Source of the DNA: Gemmatimonadota bacterium
GTDB lineage: Bacteria > Gemmatimonadota > Gemmatimonadetes > Longimicrobiales > Gaopeijiaceae
Assembly: GCA_030827315.1 (NCBI GenBank)
Contig: JAURER010000001.1
Coordinates: forward strand, 1 to 64,000
DNA length: 64,000 bases
Direction of reading: 5' to 3'
The stretch's first letter is position 1, and each line of letters opens with the position of its first letter. The notes under the pieces are model-generated. The model searched no databases, had not been told where the DNA came from, and was given only the letters and a program-made list of their open reading frames with translations. Shown one piece after another: positions 37,994 through 47,234 of this stretch. The translations under genes and the position numbers were made by a program.

Positions 37994-38335
37994 GACTGGA
38001 CGGGACGCCTTTCCTCAGAAGTCGTCGGAGACGACGATCCCCGGTCCCGAGCGCATTCCCGCACCACCCCGCCACACGCCCACCTACGAATCGGAACCGG
38101 GGATCGGACCCCGAATAAAAACCGAATATAATACCGAATATAAACCGAAACCCATGGCGCTGCAAGCGAGTGGGGGGAGCGCGGCCGCCACAGATTCCGT
38201 GCGAAGCCAGGGTCGCCCGGCGCGACTCGAGCGGATGCGCATCGCCCCCCTCCGATTGCCCGGCATGACGCACGAACCGTGCGCGGCCGTATCTAAGGGC
38301 GTGAGCGCGGGACACGAACCGGGGAGCGGAACCGC
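37994..38335. other. Intergenic control region between imuB and a decayed small ORF
   Basis: 342 bases with no supportable gene. It holds the AT-rich CCGAA repeat array at 38111-38149, which is the only strongly AT-rich stretch in the area, and so probably the imuB promoter. The rest is GC-rich without recognised motifs. Confidence 0.6.
38111..38149 (-). repeat. Four CCGAA direct repeats upstream of imuB, putative operator/promoter
   Basis: CCGAA starts at 38111, 38122, 38134 and 38145 (plus strand), i.e. spacings 11, 12 and 11. Units read CCGAATAAAAA, CCGAATATAATA, CCGAATATAAA and CCGAAACCC. The 40 bases are about 30% GC, versus roughly 68% around. On the minus strand the units read TTCGG followed by TATA-like bases, so -10 elements could be embedded. 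The array sits about 118 bases before the imuB ATG. A two-copy version precedes dnaE2 (10832-10853). Confidence 0.75.
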
Positions 38336-38550
38336 ATGAATCCAGCGTGGGGCCGGTGGCGTGCCGCGGCGGGCCCGCTCCTCCTCGTCGTCGCCGCCGC
38401 CGCGATGCTCGCGCTGACGTAGCGGGGTTGGACGCTGCGGACCGCGCGACCGCGACCGTGACCGGCGTACTCTTCCTGCTCGTCTTCGCGTGCGGCCAGT
38501 ACGTCGGGATCGCCAACTACAACTGGATCACCCCTATTCGCATGAACTGA
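38336..38550 (+). pseudogene. Possible frameshifted small membrane protein
   Basis: An ATG at 38336 with GGAG upstream opens a 28-residue hydrophobic peptide (PLLLVVAAAAMLALT) ending in TAG. Immediately after, another frame reads VTGVLFLLVFACGQYVGIAN and YNWITPIRMN before a TGA at 38550. Joined by a frameshift they would give a protein of about 70 residues with two membrane helices. The family is not recognised. It could equally be two tiny proteins or chance. From 38551 to 38781 I see only a further weak frame (HGVAHEVAVLSPRSFGPEAR) and no firm gene. Confidence 0.25.
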
Positions 38551-38781
38551 CGCACGGCGTGGCGCACGAGGTGGCGGTGCTCTCGCCTCGCTCCTTCGGA
38601 CCGGAGGCACGCGCCCGCGACGCAGCGGACCCAGGCCGCACCCGGACCACGCCGCCGAAAGCCCCCTACGTAGAAGTACCCGTGAGCGCACCGTAGTCCG
38701 CCGAATTGTGCGTCTTCCGGCGTCTTTCGAGCCTTGATCCGAGGTCACTCCCTTGGATTTCAGACTCGAAAAGGCTGTACC

Positions 38782-39846
38782 ATGTCGCTTCATCGATCAC
38801 CGTTCCGCTTCCTCGTCCTCACCCTCGCGGCCCTGGTCACGACCGGCTGCGAGGAGGAGATCACCGGCCCGGGCGACGAGCTTGTCGAGGGGCAGTTCAC
38901 CTTCGACGCCACCAACCCCGCGAACTTCACCTACCTGACCTTCGACGGCGAAGGCGGGACGGTGACGGTGGCCGATCCTCAGGACTCGGACGCCTGGGTG
39001 CTCGCGTTCCGTCGATTCTCCGTGAAGCTCAACGGCGGCGTGGCTGGATCGCGGGGCGTGGGTGGGTTCAACCTGGCGAACAATGCCGACGCCGACTCCG
39101 CCACCGTGGTCAACTTCACGCGTTCGGATGCGGACGCGGCATGGGACGCGGTGGGCGCGGACGACGCGCTCGGCGTCAACTTCGTGCAGGATGATCTGGT
39201 CGAAGACGAGAGCGGGCCTTGGTTCCGCTACGACCCCATCGCCAGGACGCTGGTCGCCAACACGGGTGCGGCGTGGAAGGTGAAGGAAGCCGACGGTGGT
39301 TCCGCGATCTTCCGGGTCTCGGACATGGCGATCGCCGGCGAACTGCTCGGTAGCATCCAGCTCGAATACCGCCGCCACGGTGCCGGTGGGACGCTCGGGG
39401 CCATCCAGCAGGTCGACGTGGCCTTCCCGCCGGGACCGCCGGCGCCGGTCTTCATCGATCTCGAAACCGGCACGACGGTGACCCCCGGGGGCTGCAACTG
39501 GGACGTCTCCGTCGCCCCCTTCTTCGTCATCGACTTCAATGCGGGCTGCTCGGGCGGGACGTTCCCGCTCGACGCGACCGAAGACTTCACGGCCATCACC
39601 AAGGCGGACGACGCGCCCAAGTACGCCGGATTCCTCTCGGTCATCAGCGGGGCGGTGCCGAGCACCATCGAAGGAGCCGGCGGGGTCTTCTGGTACGGTA
39701 TCGAGAGCGCCAACCGCCTCTCGCCGACCTTCAACGTCTTCCTGATCGAGGTCGGCGACGCGGTCTACAAGTTCCAGGTGCTCGACTACTACAACGCCTC
39801 CGGCGAGTCCGGGCACCCCACAGTACGGTTCGAGCAGCTCCGCTAG
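38782..39846 (+). CDS. HmuY-family heme-binding-type lipoprotein
   Basis: Exported lipoprotein of 354 residues. The signal FLVLTLAALVTTGC places the lipid-carrying cysteine at Cys23, followed by EEEITGPGDE. The body consists of beta strands such as TFDATNPANFTYLTFDGEGG, DSDAWVLAFRRFSVKLNGG and SGGTFPLDATEDF, with C-terminal YKFQVLDYYNASGESGHPTV, the pattern of HmuY-type proteins (WDLAFxRFxIxxNGG-like motif). HmuY of Porphyromonas scavenges heme and hands it to a TonB receptor. The receptor gene follows after 5 bases, in agreement. The ATG at 38782 was chosen to give the lipobox. Heme binding itself is inferred. Confidence 0.85.
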   Translation: MSLHRSPFRFLVLTLAALVTTGCEEEITGPGDELVEGQFTFDATNPANFTYLTFDGEGGTVTVADPQDSDAWVLAFRRFSVKLNGGVAGSRGVGGFNLANNADADSATVVNFTRSDADAAWDAVGADDALGVNFVQDDLVEDESGPWFRYDPIARTLVANTGAAWKVKEADGGSAIFRVSDMAIAGELLGSIQLEYRRHGAGGTLGAIQQVDVAFPPGPPAPVFIDLETGTTVTPGGCNWDVSVAPFFVIDFNAGCSGGTFPLDATEDFTAITKADDAPKYAGFLSVISGAVPSTIEGAGGVFWYGIESANRLSPTFNVFLIEVGDAVYKFQVLDYYNASGESGHPTVRFEQLR

Positions 39847-39851
39847 CACCC

Positions 39852-41978
39852 ATGCGCACCGGCACTCTCCTCACGGTTCTGCTGCTGGGTGGCGCTTCGG
39901 CCGCCGCGGCCCAGGACGGCCAGGTCGTCGACCGACTGTCCGGGGCCGCCGTACCGCTGGCACAGATCCTGTGGAAGGTCGAGGGGCCGGAAGCGACCCC
40001 GGTTGGACGCGTGGAGGCCGACGTATCCGGCCGCTTCCGGCTCCGAAGCGACTGGCGGGATGGATGGATCGAGGTGCGCTCCCTCGGACATCGCACGGTC
40101 ACCCTGAGCCGCGCGGAGGCGGACGCGCTGAGCTGGCGAATCGAGCTCGAGCCCGACCCTCTGGAGCTCGAATCCGTCCTGGTCACGGCCGCGGGGCGGG
40201 CGCAGCGCCGATCGGAGATCTCGGTTCCGATCGCTCAGGTTTCCCTCGAGGAGATCCGCGCGCAGAGCCCGCCGTCCGTGGAGTCGCTCCTGGCTGAGAT
40301 GCCGGGGCTGCAATCACAGTCCTCCCCGCCGACGGGTTCGAACATCATGATCCGCGGGATCGGCGAGTCGCGTGTGCTCGTGCTCATCGACGGTCAGCCA
40401 GCCAGCGGCGCCCTGCTCGAGAACCGGGACCTGAGCCGCATGTCGCTCGCGGCCGTCGACCGGGTGGAGGTGGTGAAGGGCCCGCTCTCCTCGCTCTACG
40501 GCTCCGATGCGCTGGGGGGCGTCATCAACATCGTCACGACGGATCCGGAGGCGGGCTTCGCCGCGGACGCACGAGCGCTTTCGGGTGGGGGCGGTCGGTA
40601 CGAAGCCGACGTCACCCTGTCGGGTGGCGGCGACTTCCGTTACCGGGCCACGGGCAGCTGGCGGCAGCAGGATCAGGTGCCCGGTCTCGACGACGCCTCC
40701 GGCGCCTTCGCCCGCGTGTGGGACGCCCGTTCGACGATGCGGTACGCCGGCTTCGATCGCGTGACGCTTCGCGCCGACGTGTCGTTCCTGCGCGAGCGAC
40801 AGAAGTGGCCCGTCGGTGGGGGATTTTCGGGGTTCAACGACAACACCGGCGTGACCGCCTGGACCCAGGGGACGTTCCTGCACGGTCCGGGTGAATGGTC
40901 GGCTCGCGTCTTCGGGCAGGACTACGACCACCTGTATCGGAGCGCCCGGGGCGACGCACCCATCGCCGGGGCGAACGAGAATATCCAGAAGGAGCAGTAC
41001 TGGAAGGCCACCGTGGCGTACGGTGCGTCCCTGGGCGCGCATCGTCTCGACGTGGGTATGGAGGGGTCGAAACGTGCGATCGAGTCCCCGGACAAGATCC
41101 TGGAGGATCGTGCGGCCGACGATCAGTTCGAGCTCTTCGCACAGGACGCCTGGACGCTCGGAATCGCCACGATCAGCGGAGGCCTGCGCGCGACCTTCAA
41201 CGATCGGTGGGGCAACACGGCCTCGCCCACCGTCGGCGTCACGGCGTTGCCCAACAGCAGCCTGCGAATGCGGGCCGTCTTGGGACGGGGCTTCCGGGCA
41301 CCGTCGTTCAAGGAGCTGGCCTGGGACTTCGCCAACCTCGGCGCGGGGTACACGGTGCAGGGCAACCCCGACCTCCGGCCCGAGACCTCGTGGAACGTCA
41401 CGGCGGGCGTGGACTGGGCGCCGTCGGCATGGGTGAGCGTCGGGCTCGAGGGATATACGAACCTCATCGACGACCTCATCGAGTCCGCCTTCGTCGGAAA
41501 CAACCCGAGCGGGCTTCTCGTCTATTCGCCCCGGAACTTCAGCCGTGCACGCACCCGCGGTGTCGAGACGAATGCTTCAAGCCGGTTCGGGGCGTGGGAC
41601 GTGCGGGCCGAGTACGCGTATCTCGACGCGCGCTCGCTGGACGACGACCTGCCGCTCGACCGGCGGGCGAAGCACTCGGGGCGGGTGCGCGCGGGGCGGT
41701 CGCTTCCGGTGCTGGACGGGTTGCTGGTCCATGCCAGCCTCCGCGGAACGGGCGCCGCCCCGATCGTGGGCCCCGACGCGAGCGGGATCACGGCCGTCAT
41801 CGGCAGGCAGGACCGGTTCGTGTCGCTGGACGTGCAGGCCACCGCGCAGCTGCCGAGCTCCCTTCGGATGGTCCTCGGCGTCGACAACCTCCTCGACGCG
41901 AGGCCGGCCGGGTGGCAGGCCGTCGTCGAGAGACGCTTCCGGGTCGGGCTCGAGGCCCGGGACCTCTTCCGCGACTGA
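39852..41978 (+). CDS. TonB-dependent outer-membrane receptor, HmuR-like by context
   Basis: Outer-membrane active transporter of 708 residues. Signal peptide MRTGTLLTVLLLGGASAAAA. Residues about 22-105 are a carboxypeptidase-like regulatory domain (QVVDRLSGAAVPLAQILWKV). The plug (about 110-225) has ESVLVTAAGRAQRRSEISVP, GSNIMIRGIGESRVLVLIDG and VEVVKGPLSSLYGSDALGGV. A beta-barrel follows with the TonB-receptor motif RAVLGRGFRAPSFKELAWDF and ends GLEARDLF in an aromatic-rich strand. It lies 5 bases after the HmuY-type lipoprotein gene, which suggests heme or a heme-like ligand. Energy would come from TonB/ExbBD. Confidence 0.94.
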   Translation: MRTGTLLTVLLLGGASAAAAQDGQVVDRLSGAAVPLAQILWKVEGPEATPVGRVEADVSGRFRLRSDWRDGWIEVRSLGHRTVTLSRAEADALSWRIELEPDPLELESVLVTAAGRAQRRSEISVPIAQVSLEEIRAQSPPSVESLLAEMPGLQSQSSPPTGSNIMIRGIGESRVLVLIDGQPASGALLENRDLSRMSLAAVDRVEVVKGPLSSLYGSDALGGVINIVTTDPEAGFAADARALSGGGGRYEADVTLSGGGDFRYRATGSWRQQDQVPGLDDASGAFARVWDARSTMRYAGFDRVTLRADVSFLRERQKWPVGGGFSGFNDNTGVTAWTQGTFLHGPGEWSARVFGQDYDHLYRSARGDAPIAGANENIQKEQYWKATVAYGASLGAHRLDVGMEGSKRAIESPDKILEDRAADDQFELFAQDAWTLGIATISGGLRATFNDRWGNTASPTVGVTALPNSSLRMRAVLGRGFRAPSFKELAWDFANLGAGYTVQGNPDLRPETSWNVTAGVDWAPSAWVSVGLEGYTNLIDDLIESAFVGNNPSGLLVYSPRNFSRARTRGVETNASSRFGAWDVRAEYAYLDARSLDDDLPLDRRAKHSGRVRAGRSLPVLDGLLVHASLRGTGAAPIVGPDASGITAVIGRQDRFVSLDVQATAQLPSSLRMVLGVDNLLDARPAGWQAVVERRFRVGLEARDLFRD

Positions 41979-42240
41979 CCGATCGCGGGCCGCGTGCCGC
42001 GGCTCCGGCCTCGGCTCAGGGGCGCGATGTCTCGGCCTGCCCCTGCCGGCCCGGGACCGGCATGACGTCGCCGCCGCGTAGGCCTATCCGGGGCGACACC
42101 CTCCCCTGGAGAGGCCGGGGCGCCGTGTCGACCCCCTTCGACGCCGGACGGTCGGGTCCCTATACTGTGGCCGCCGCGCGGGGTGATCTTCCCCGCCTCC
42201 ACGATCCCGGCCCCGGCCCGTCACCTCCTCGGACGACAGA

Positions 42241-44466
42241 ATGCCTTCCTCTCCCTCGATCATCTACACGTGGACGGATGAGGCTCCGGCCCTCGCCACG
42301 CACGCCTTCCTTCCGGTGATCCGCGCCTTCGCCGGTGCGACGGGCGTTCCCGTGGAGACCCGCGACATCTCGCTGTCAGGGCGCGTCCTGGCCGTCTTTG
42401 CGGATGTGCTGACGGACGAGCAGCGCGTCTCCGACGACCTCGCCGAGCTCGGACGTCTGGTGGAGACGCCTGAGGCGAACGTCATCAAGCTCCCCAACAT
42501 CAGCGCCTCCATCCCGCAGTTGAAGGCGTGCGTCGCAGAGCTGCAGGCCCTCGGATACGCACTCCCGGACTACCCGGACGAGCCCGCCACGGACGAGGAG
42601 CGGGCGGTGAAGGCACGCTACGACGCGGTGAAGGGGAGCGCCGTCAATCCGGTCCTGCGCCAGGGCAACTCGGATCGGCGCGCGCCGAGGTCCGTGAAGG
42701 ACTTCGCGCGGGCCAACCCGCCCCGCATGCGCCCGTGGCCCGAGGACTCGAAGACCCACGTGGCGACGATGACCGCCGGCGATTTCCGCGCGAACGAGAA
42801 GTCCGTGACGCTGACCGGGGCGACGAAGGCCCGGATCGAACACGTGGCGAAGGACGGTGTCACCACCGTGCTCAAGGCGCCGCTTTCCCTCAAGGCCGGT
42901 GAGGTGCTGGACGCGACGTACATGAGCCGTCGCGCGCTCGTCGACTTCCTCCGGGGCCAGGTCCACGAAGCGAAGGAGCAGGGGGTGCTGTTCTCGCTGC
43001 ATATGAAGGCGACGATGATGAAGGTTTCGGATCCGATCATCTTCGGACACGCCGTTCGCGTCTTCTTCGAAGATGTCTTCGCGAAACACGGCACGACCCT
43101 CGACGAGCTGGGGGTCGACCCCGACAACGGCTTCGGTGACGTGCTCGCCAAGCTCGCGCAACTGCCCGAGGCCGAGCGCGCCGAGATCGAGGCGGACATC
43201 CGCGCGGCTTACGCGGCGGGGCCGGGGATCGCCATGGTCGATTCGGACCGCGGCATCACGAATCTGCACGTCCCCAGCGACATCATCATCGACGCGTCGA
43301 TGCCCCCGCTCGTGCGTGATTCCGGGCGGCTGTGGAATGCGGAAGGCCGGCTCCAGGACACCAAGGCCGTCATTCCGGACTCGAGCTATGCGGGCATCTA
43401 CGATGCGGTCATCCGCGACTGCCAGGAGCACGGTCAGTTCGACCCATCCACGATGGGCAGCGTGCCCAACGTGGGGCTCATGGCCCAGAAGGCACAGGAG
43501 TACGGATCGCACGACAAGACGTTCGAGATCGCGGCCGAGGGTCGGGTGCGCGTCGTGGCCGAAGACGGGACGGTGCTGATCGAGCACGAGGTCGAGGCGG
43601 GAGACATCTGGCGGGCGTGCCAGACGAAGGATGCCGCGGTGCGGGACTGGGTCGGGCTGGCCGTCCGGCGCGCTCGGGCCACGGGCGCCCCGGCCGTGTT
43701 CTGGCTGGACCGCGACCGAGCCCACGACGCCCAGCTGATCCGCAAGGTCGAGACGTACCTCAGGGAGCACGACACGGACGGTCTGGTCATCGAGATCCTG
43801 TCACCCGTGAAGGCGATGCGCTACTCGCTGGAGCGCATCCGCCGCGGCGAGGACACCATCAGCGTGACGGGCAACGTACTTCGCGACTACCTCACGGACC
43901 TCTTCCCGATCCTGGAGATCGGCACGAGCGCGCGTATGCTCTCCGTCGTCCCGCTGCTCAACGGAGGTGGTCTCTTCGAGACCGGCGCCGGCGGCTCCGC
44001 TCCGAAGCACGTGCAGCAGTTTGAAAAGGAGGGGCACCTGCGCTGGGACTCCCTGGGCGAGTACATGGCCCTCTCGGCATCCCTGCAGCACCTGGGCGAA
44101 CAGTTCGCGAACCCGGGCGCGCGCGTCCTCGGCGACGCCCTGGACGCGGCGACGGCCGACTACCTGAAGTACGCGCGCTCCCCGGAGCGCGGCGTACACG
44201 AGCTCGACAACCGTGGCAGTACCTTCTACCTGACGCTGTACTGGGCGCGCGCGCTGGCAGCTCAGGATGTCGATCCGAAACTCGCAGGGCGCTTCGCGCC
44301 GGTTGCGGCCGCCCTCGGCGACAACGAGGAGACGATCCTCGCCGAGCTGAACCGAGCGCAGGGTTCACCGCAGGATCTCGGTGGATACTACCGCCCGGAT
44401 TCGGCCAGGGCGGAGGCGGCAATGAGGCCGAGCGCGACGCTGAACGCGATCGTGGACGCGGTGTGA
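42241..44466 (+). CDS. icd: Monomeric NADP-dependent isocitrate dehydrogenase
   Basis: Oxidises isocitrate to 2-oxoglutarate and CO2, yielding NADPH. The 741 residues match the monomeric (IDH-II) family, unlike the ~420-residue dimeric form. Family segments: [60 protein letters not shown] (substrate loop), [19 protein letters not shown] and [19 protein letters not shown]. The ATG begins the conserved N-terminus. With aconitase and citrate synthase in this window it completes the first three steps of the TCA cycle, though as separate transcription units. The 262 bases upstream hold no visible gene. Confidence 0.97.
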   Translation: MPSSPSIIYTWTDEAPALATHAFLPVIRAFAGATGVPVETRDISLSGRVLAVFADVLTDEQRVSDDLAELGRLVETPEANVIKLPNISASIPQLKACVAELQALGYALPDYPDEPATDEERAVKARYDAVKGSAVNPVLRQGNSDRRAPRSVKDFARANPPRMRPWPEDSKTHVATMTAGDFRANEKSVTLTGATKARIEHVAKDGVTTVLKAPLSLKAGEVLDATYMSRRALVDFLRGQVHEAKEQGVLFSLHMKATMMKVSDPIIFGHAVRVFFEDVFAKHGTTLDELGVDPDNGFGDVLAKLAQLPEAERAEIEADIRAAYAAGPGIAMVDSDRGITNLHVPSDIIIDASMPPLVRDSGRLWNAEGRLQDTKAVIPDSSYAGIYDAVIRDCQEHGQFDPSTMGSVPNVGLMAQKAQEYGSHDKTFEIAAEGRVRVVAEDGTVLIEHEVEAGDIWRACQTKDAAVRDWVGLAVRRARATGAPAVFWLDRDRAHDAQLIRKVETYLREHDTDGLVIEILSPVKAMRYSLERIRRGEDTISVTGNVLRDYLTDLFPILEIGTSARMLSVVPLLNGGGLFETGAGGSAPKHVQQFEKEGHLRWDSLGEYMALSASLQHLGEQFANPGARVLGDALDAATADYLKYARSPERGVHELDNRGSTFYLTLYWARALAAQDVDPKLAGRFAPVAAALGDNEETILAELNRAQGSPQDLGGYYRPDSARAEAAMRPSATLNAIVDAV

Positions 44467-44505
44467 CACGATGCCGGGCGTGACTTCCCCTATCCAAGCT
44501 GAGGA

Positions 44506-45636
44506 ATGAAGGAGCCCTCACTCACGCTGGGCGTCGAGGAAGAGTATCAGATCATCGACCCCCGGACCGGGGAGCTGAGCTCCTACATCACCCAGCTGCT
44601 CGACGCCGACGGACAGGTCACGGTCGAGGGGGTCAAGCCCGAGCTCCACCAGTCGGTCGTGGAGGTCGGGAGCGGCGTGTGCGAGACTCCCGCGCAGATC
44701 CGGGACGAGATCCTTCGCCTCCGGGGCGCGATGGCGACGCTGGCGGCCAGGGACGGCCTGCGCATCCTGGCGGCCGGGACCCACCCGTTCTCGTCGTGGG
44801 TCGACCAGCGGATCACGCCCCTGGAGCGCTACCTGGGCGTGGAGGAGGATCTGCAGGACCTGGCCCGGAAGAACCTGATCTTCGGCATGCACGTCCACGT
44901 GGGGATCGAGGACCGGGAGTTCCTCATCGACGCGATGAAGGTCGCGCGGTACTTCCTGCCGCACATCCTCGCGCTCTCGACGAGCTCCCCCTTCTGGGAG
45001 GGCCGGAATACCGGTCTGAAGTCGTACCGGAGCGTGCAGTGGAGGAACTTCCCGCGCACGGGGATCCCGCCGACGTTCACGAGCTACGCGGAGTACGAGA
45101 GGATCGTCCGTTCGCTCATCAGCGCGAATGCCATTCAGGGTCCCTCGAAGATCTGGTGGGATCTCCGCCCCCATCACCTGTATCCGACCCTCGAGTTCCG
45201 TGTCTGCGACATCTGCACGCGCGTCGACGAGGCGGTGTGCATCGCCGCCATCATTCAGGCGCTCGTGGCCAAGCTCTGGAAGCTTCGCCGGGACAACCTG
45301 ACCTTCCGCGTCTACCCGCTCTCGCTCATCGACGAGAACAAGTGGCGGGCCGTCCGCTACGGGGTGTCAGGCAAGCTGCTGGATCTGGGCCGGGAGACCG
45401 AGCGGCCGGCCAGGGAACTCATCGAGGAGCTCGTGGGCTGGTTTCTCGACGACGTCCTGGACGATCTCGGAAGCCGCAAGGAGGTCGAGTACGCGTTTAC
45501 GATCCTGGAGCGCGGCACGAGCGCGGATCGCCAGCTCGCCACATTCGCCGAGACGGGTGACCTGCACGCGGTGGTGAGACAGCTCATCGAGGAGACCGCA
45601 GAGGGTACGGGGAACGGCGTGGCCCACGCGGGTTAG
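44506..45636 (+). CDS. GCS2-family carboxylate-amine ligase (YbdK-like)
   Basis: ATP-grasp-like ligase of the glutamate-cysteine ligase 2 family, 376 residues, close to E. coli YbdK. Motifs: LTLGVEEEYQIIDPRTGELS at the N-terminus with the acidic metal-binding pair, GVKPELHQSVVEVGSGVCET, ILAAGTHPFSSW, NLIFGMHVHVGIEDREFLID and WWDLRPHHLYPTLEFRVCDI. It could form gamma-glutamyl-type bonds; the physiological product is unknown. It lies 39 bases after icd. A strong hairpin (45651-45677) follows its stop. Confidence 0.93.
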   Translation: MKEPSLTLGVEEEYQIIDPRTGELSSYITQLLDADGQVTVEGVKPELHQSVVEVGSGVCETPAQIRDEILRLRGAMATLAARDGLRILAAGTHPFSSWVDQRITPLERYLGVEEDLQDLARKNLIFGMHVHVGIEDREFLIDAMKVARYFLPHILALSTSSPFWEGRNTGLKSYRSVQWRNFPRTGIPPTFTSYAEYERIVRSLISANAIQGPSKIWWDLRPHHLYPTLEFRVCDICTRVDEAVCIAAIIQALVAKLWKLRRDNLTFRVYPLSLIDENKWRAVRYGVSGKLLDLGRETERPARELIEELVGWFLDDVLDDLGSRKEVEYAFTILERGTSADRQLATFAETGDLHAVVRQLIEETAEGTGNGVAHAG

Positions 45637-45650
45637 GGAAGCGCGCATGC

Positions 45651-45677
45651 GGGCCTGCGGCTGGCCAGCCGCAGCCC
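45651..45677 (+). terminator. Strong hairpin after the GCS2-family gene
   Basis: TGCGGCT (45656-45662) and AGCCGCA (45667-45673) pair around GGCC, with outer GGGC/GCCC pairs and one bulged C, giving an 11-bp GC-rich stem 14 bases after the stop. There is no T tract downstream (GATCGACC), so it is a stop signal of the rho-assisted or mRNA-protecting type, or only a chance GC hairpin. Confidence 0.4.
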
Positions 45678-45743
45678 GATCGACCAAACTTTCGGGCTGC
45701 CCCCGACCGGGCGACGCCCACCACGCGCCAGGAGGACCTCTCA

Positions 45744-47234
45744 ATGCGGCTCCGCTACGTCGACGCCGACCCTCGATCCGTCGTCACGCCCATGCTCGCC
45801 GTAGGCGTGACCGAGGGTGCGGATCCTGCGTCCGGGCTGCTGGCCGACCTCGACGCCACGCTGGCCGGCGCCGTCCGGCGCGCCTTCGCCGCCGGCGACA
45901 TGAGGGGGAAGTCGGGTGACGAAACGGTGCTCTACGGGGCGGAGGATGGCCCGGCCCGCGTCGTCCTCCTCGGCATGGGAAAGGCTGACAAGGTCGACGC
46001 CGAGGGCGTGCGCCGGTTCGCCGGTCGCGCGGTACGGACCGCCGAGCGTCTACGTCTCGATGCCGTGGCGATCGCCCTCGACTCCGTCGACGACCTCGCG
46101 CGCGAAGCGGTCGCCCAGGCGGCGGCGGAAGGGGCCGGCCTCGCGGCATGGCGCTTCTCGGAGCTGAAGGCGGAGGACGCGGACGATCCGACCGTCGCCG
46201 TCCGCTCGGCGGACCTCGTGGGGAGTGCCGACCCCGATGGGTATTCCCGGGGGTCGCTCGTGGGCGCTGCGATTGCGCGCGGCGCCAACCTGGCGCGCAC
46301 GCTTCAGGCCCGGCCGGGCAACGTCGCCACGCCCACGCACCTCGCCGACGAGGCCGTGCGGATGGCGGGCTCGGTGGGACTGGAGGCTACGGTCCTGGAC
46401 GAAGAGCGGATGCGTGCGGAGGGGATGCTCGCACTCCTCTCCGTGTCGCGCGGCTCGGAGGAGGAGGCCCGCTTCATCATCCTCGAGCATCGCGGGGGCG
46501 CCGAGGGCGACGCGCCCCTCGTCCTGGTGGGCAAGGGGCTCACCTTCGACGCCGGCGGCATCTCGCTCAAGCCCGCCTCCGGCATGGAGGAAATGAAATA
46601 CGACATGTCGGGTGGCGCCGCGGTCATCGGCGCCATGCAGGCGATCGGGGAACTCGGCCTCAGGGTCAACGTTGTCGGACTCGTCCCCTCCTCGGAAAAC
46701 CTCCCGGACGGGCGCGCCACCAAGCCCGGCGACGTCATCGGGAGCCTGGCCGGCAAGACGATCGAGGTCATCAACACGGACGCGGAAGGCCGGCTCATCC
46801 TGGCGGACGCCCTGACCTGGGGCTCGCGCCTGAACCCGGCCGCCATGGTCGACTGCGCGACCCTCACGGGCTCCGTCGTGATCGCGCTCGGCCACCACGC
46901 CGCGGCCGTGCTGGGCAACGACGAAGAGCTCGTCGCCGAGCTGCGGGCGGCGGGGGAGGTGTCCGGGGAGCGTTGCTGGCAGCTCCCGCTGTGGGACGAG
47001 TACAGCAAGCAGCTCGACAGCCCTACCGCGGACCTGCAGAACGTGGGAGGCCGGCCCGGCGGGTCGATCACCGCGGCCGCGTTCCTGAAGGAGTTCGTCG
47101 GCGAGTCGAAGTGGGCCCACCTCGACATCGCGGGCACCGCGTGGGGTGAGGGAAAGCTCCCGTATCAGCGCAAGGGCGCGCTCGGGTTTCCCACGCGCCT
47201 GCTGGTCGAATGGGTTCGGAGTCGCGCGGGGTGA
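45744..47234 (+). CDS. pepA: Leucyl aminopeptidase (M17, PepA)
   Basis: Two-metal cytosolic aminopeptidase of 496 residues that trims N-terminal residues from peptides. C-terminal catalytic domain: VLVGKGLTFDAGGISLKPAS, MKYDMSGGAAVIGAMQA, the signature NTDAEGRLILADALTWGSRL, and DCATLTGSVVIALGHHAAAV. The metal-binding Asp/Glu/Lys residues of the family are present. The ATG at 45744 follows AGGAGG by 8 bases, the canonical ribosome site. The stop overlaps the start of the next gene (GTGA). Confidence 0.97.
   Translation: MRLRYVDADPRSVVTPMLAVGVTEGADPASGLLADLDATLAGAVRRAFAAGDMRGKSGDETVLYGAEDGPARVVLLGMGKADKVDAEGVRRFAGRAVRTAERLRLDAVAIALDSVDDLAREAVAQAAAEGAGLAAWRFSELKAEDADDPTVAVRSADLVGSADPDGYSRGSLVGAAIARGANLARTLQARPGNVATPTHLADEAVRMAGSVGLEATVLDEERMRAEGMLALLSVSRGSEEEARFIILEHRGGAEGDAPLVLVGKGLTFDAGGISLKPASGMEEMKYDMSGGAAVIGAMQAIGELGLRVNVVGLVPSSENLPDGRATKPGDVIGSLAGKTIEVINTDAEGRLILADALTWGSRLNPAAMVDCATLTGSVVIALGHHAAAVLGNDEELVAELRAAGEVSGERCWQLPLWDEYSKQLDSPTADLQNVGGRPGGSITAAAFLKEFVGESKWAHLDIAGTAWGEGKLPYQRKGALGFPTRLLVEWVRSRAG

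Noticed and set aside
38111-38149. Short CRISPR-like array
   Set aside because: Units are 11-12 bp with no spacers, far too small for CRISPR; an operator or promoter repeat fits better.
47210-47233. ATG start at 47210 for the outer-membrane protein
   Set aside because: It would overlap pepA by 25 bp; the GTG at 47231 gives the GTGA overlap common throughout this window.
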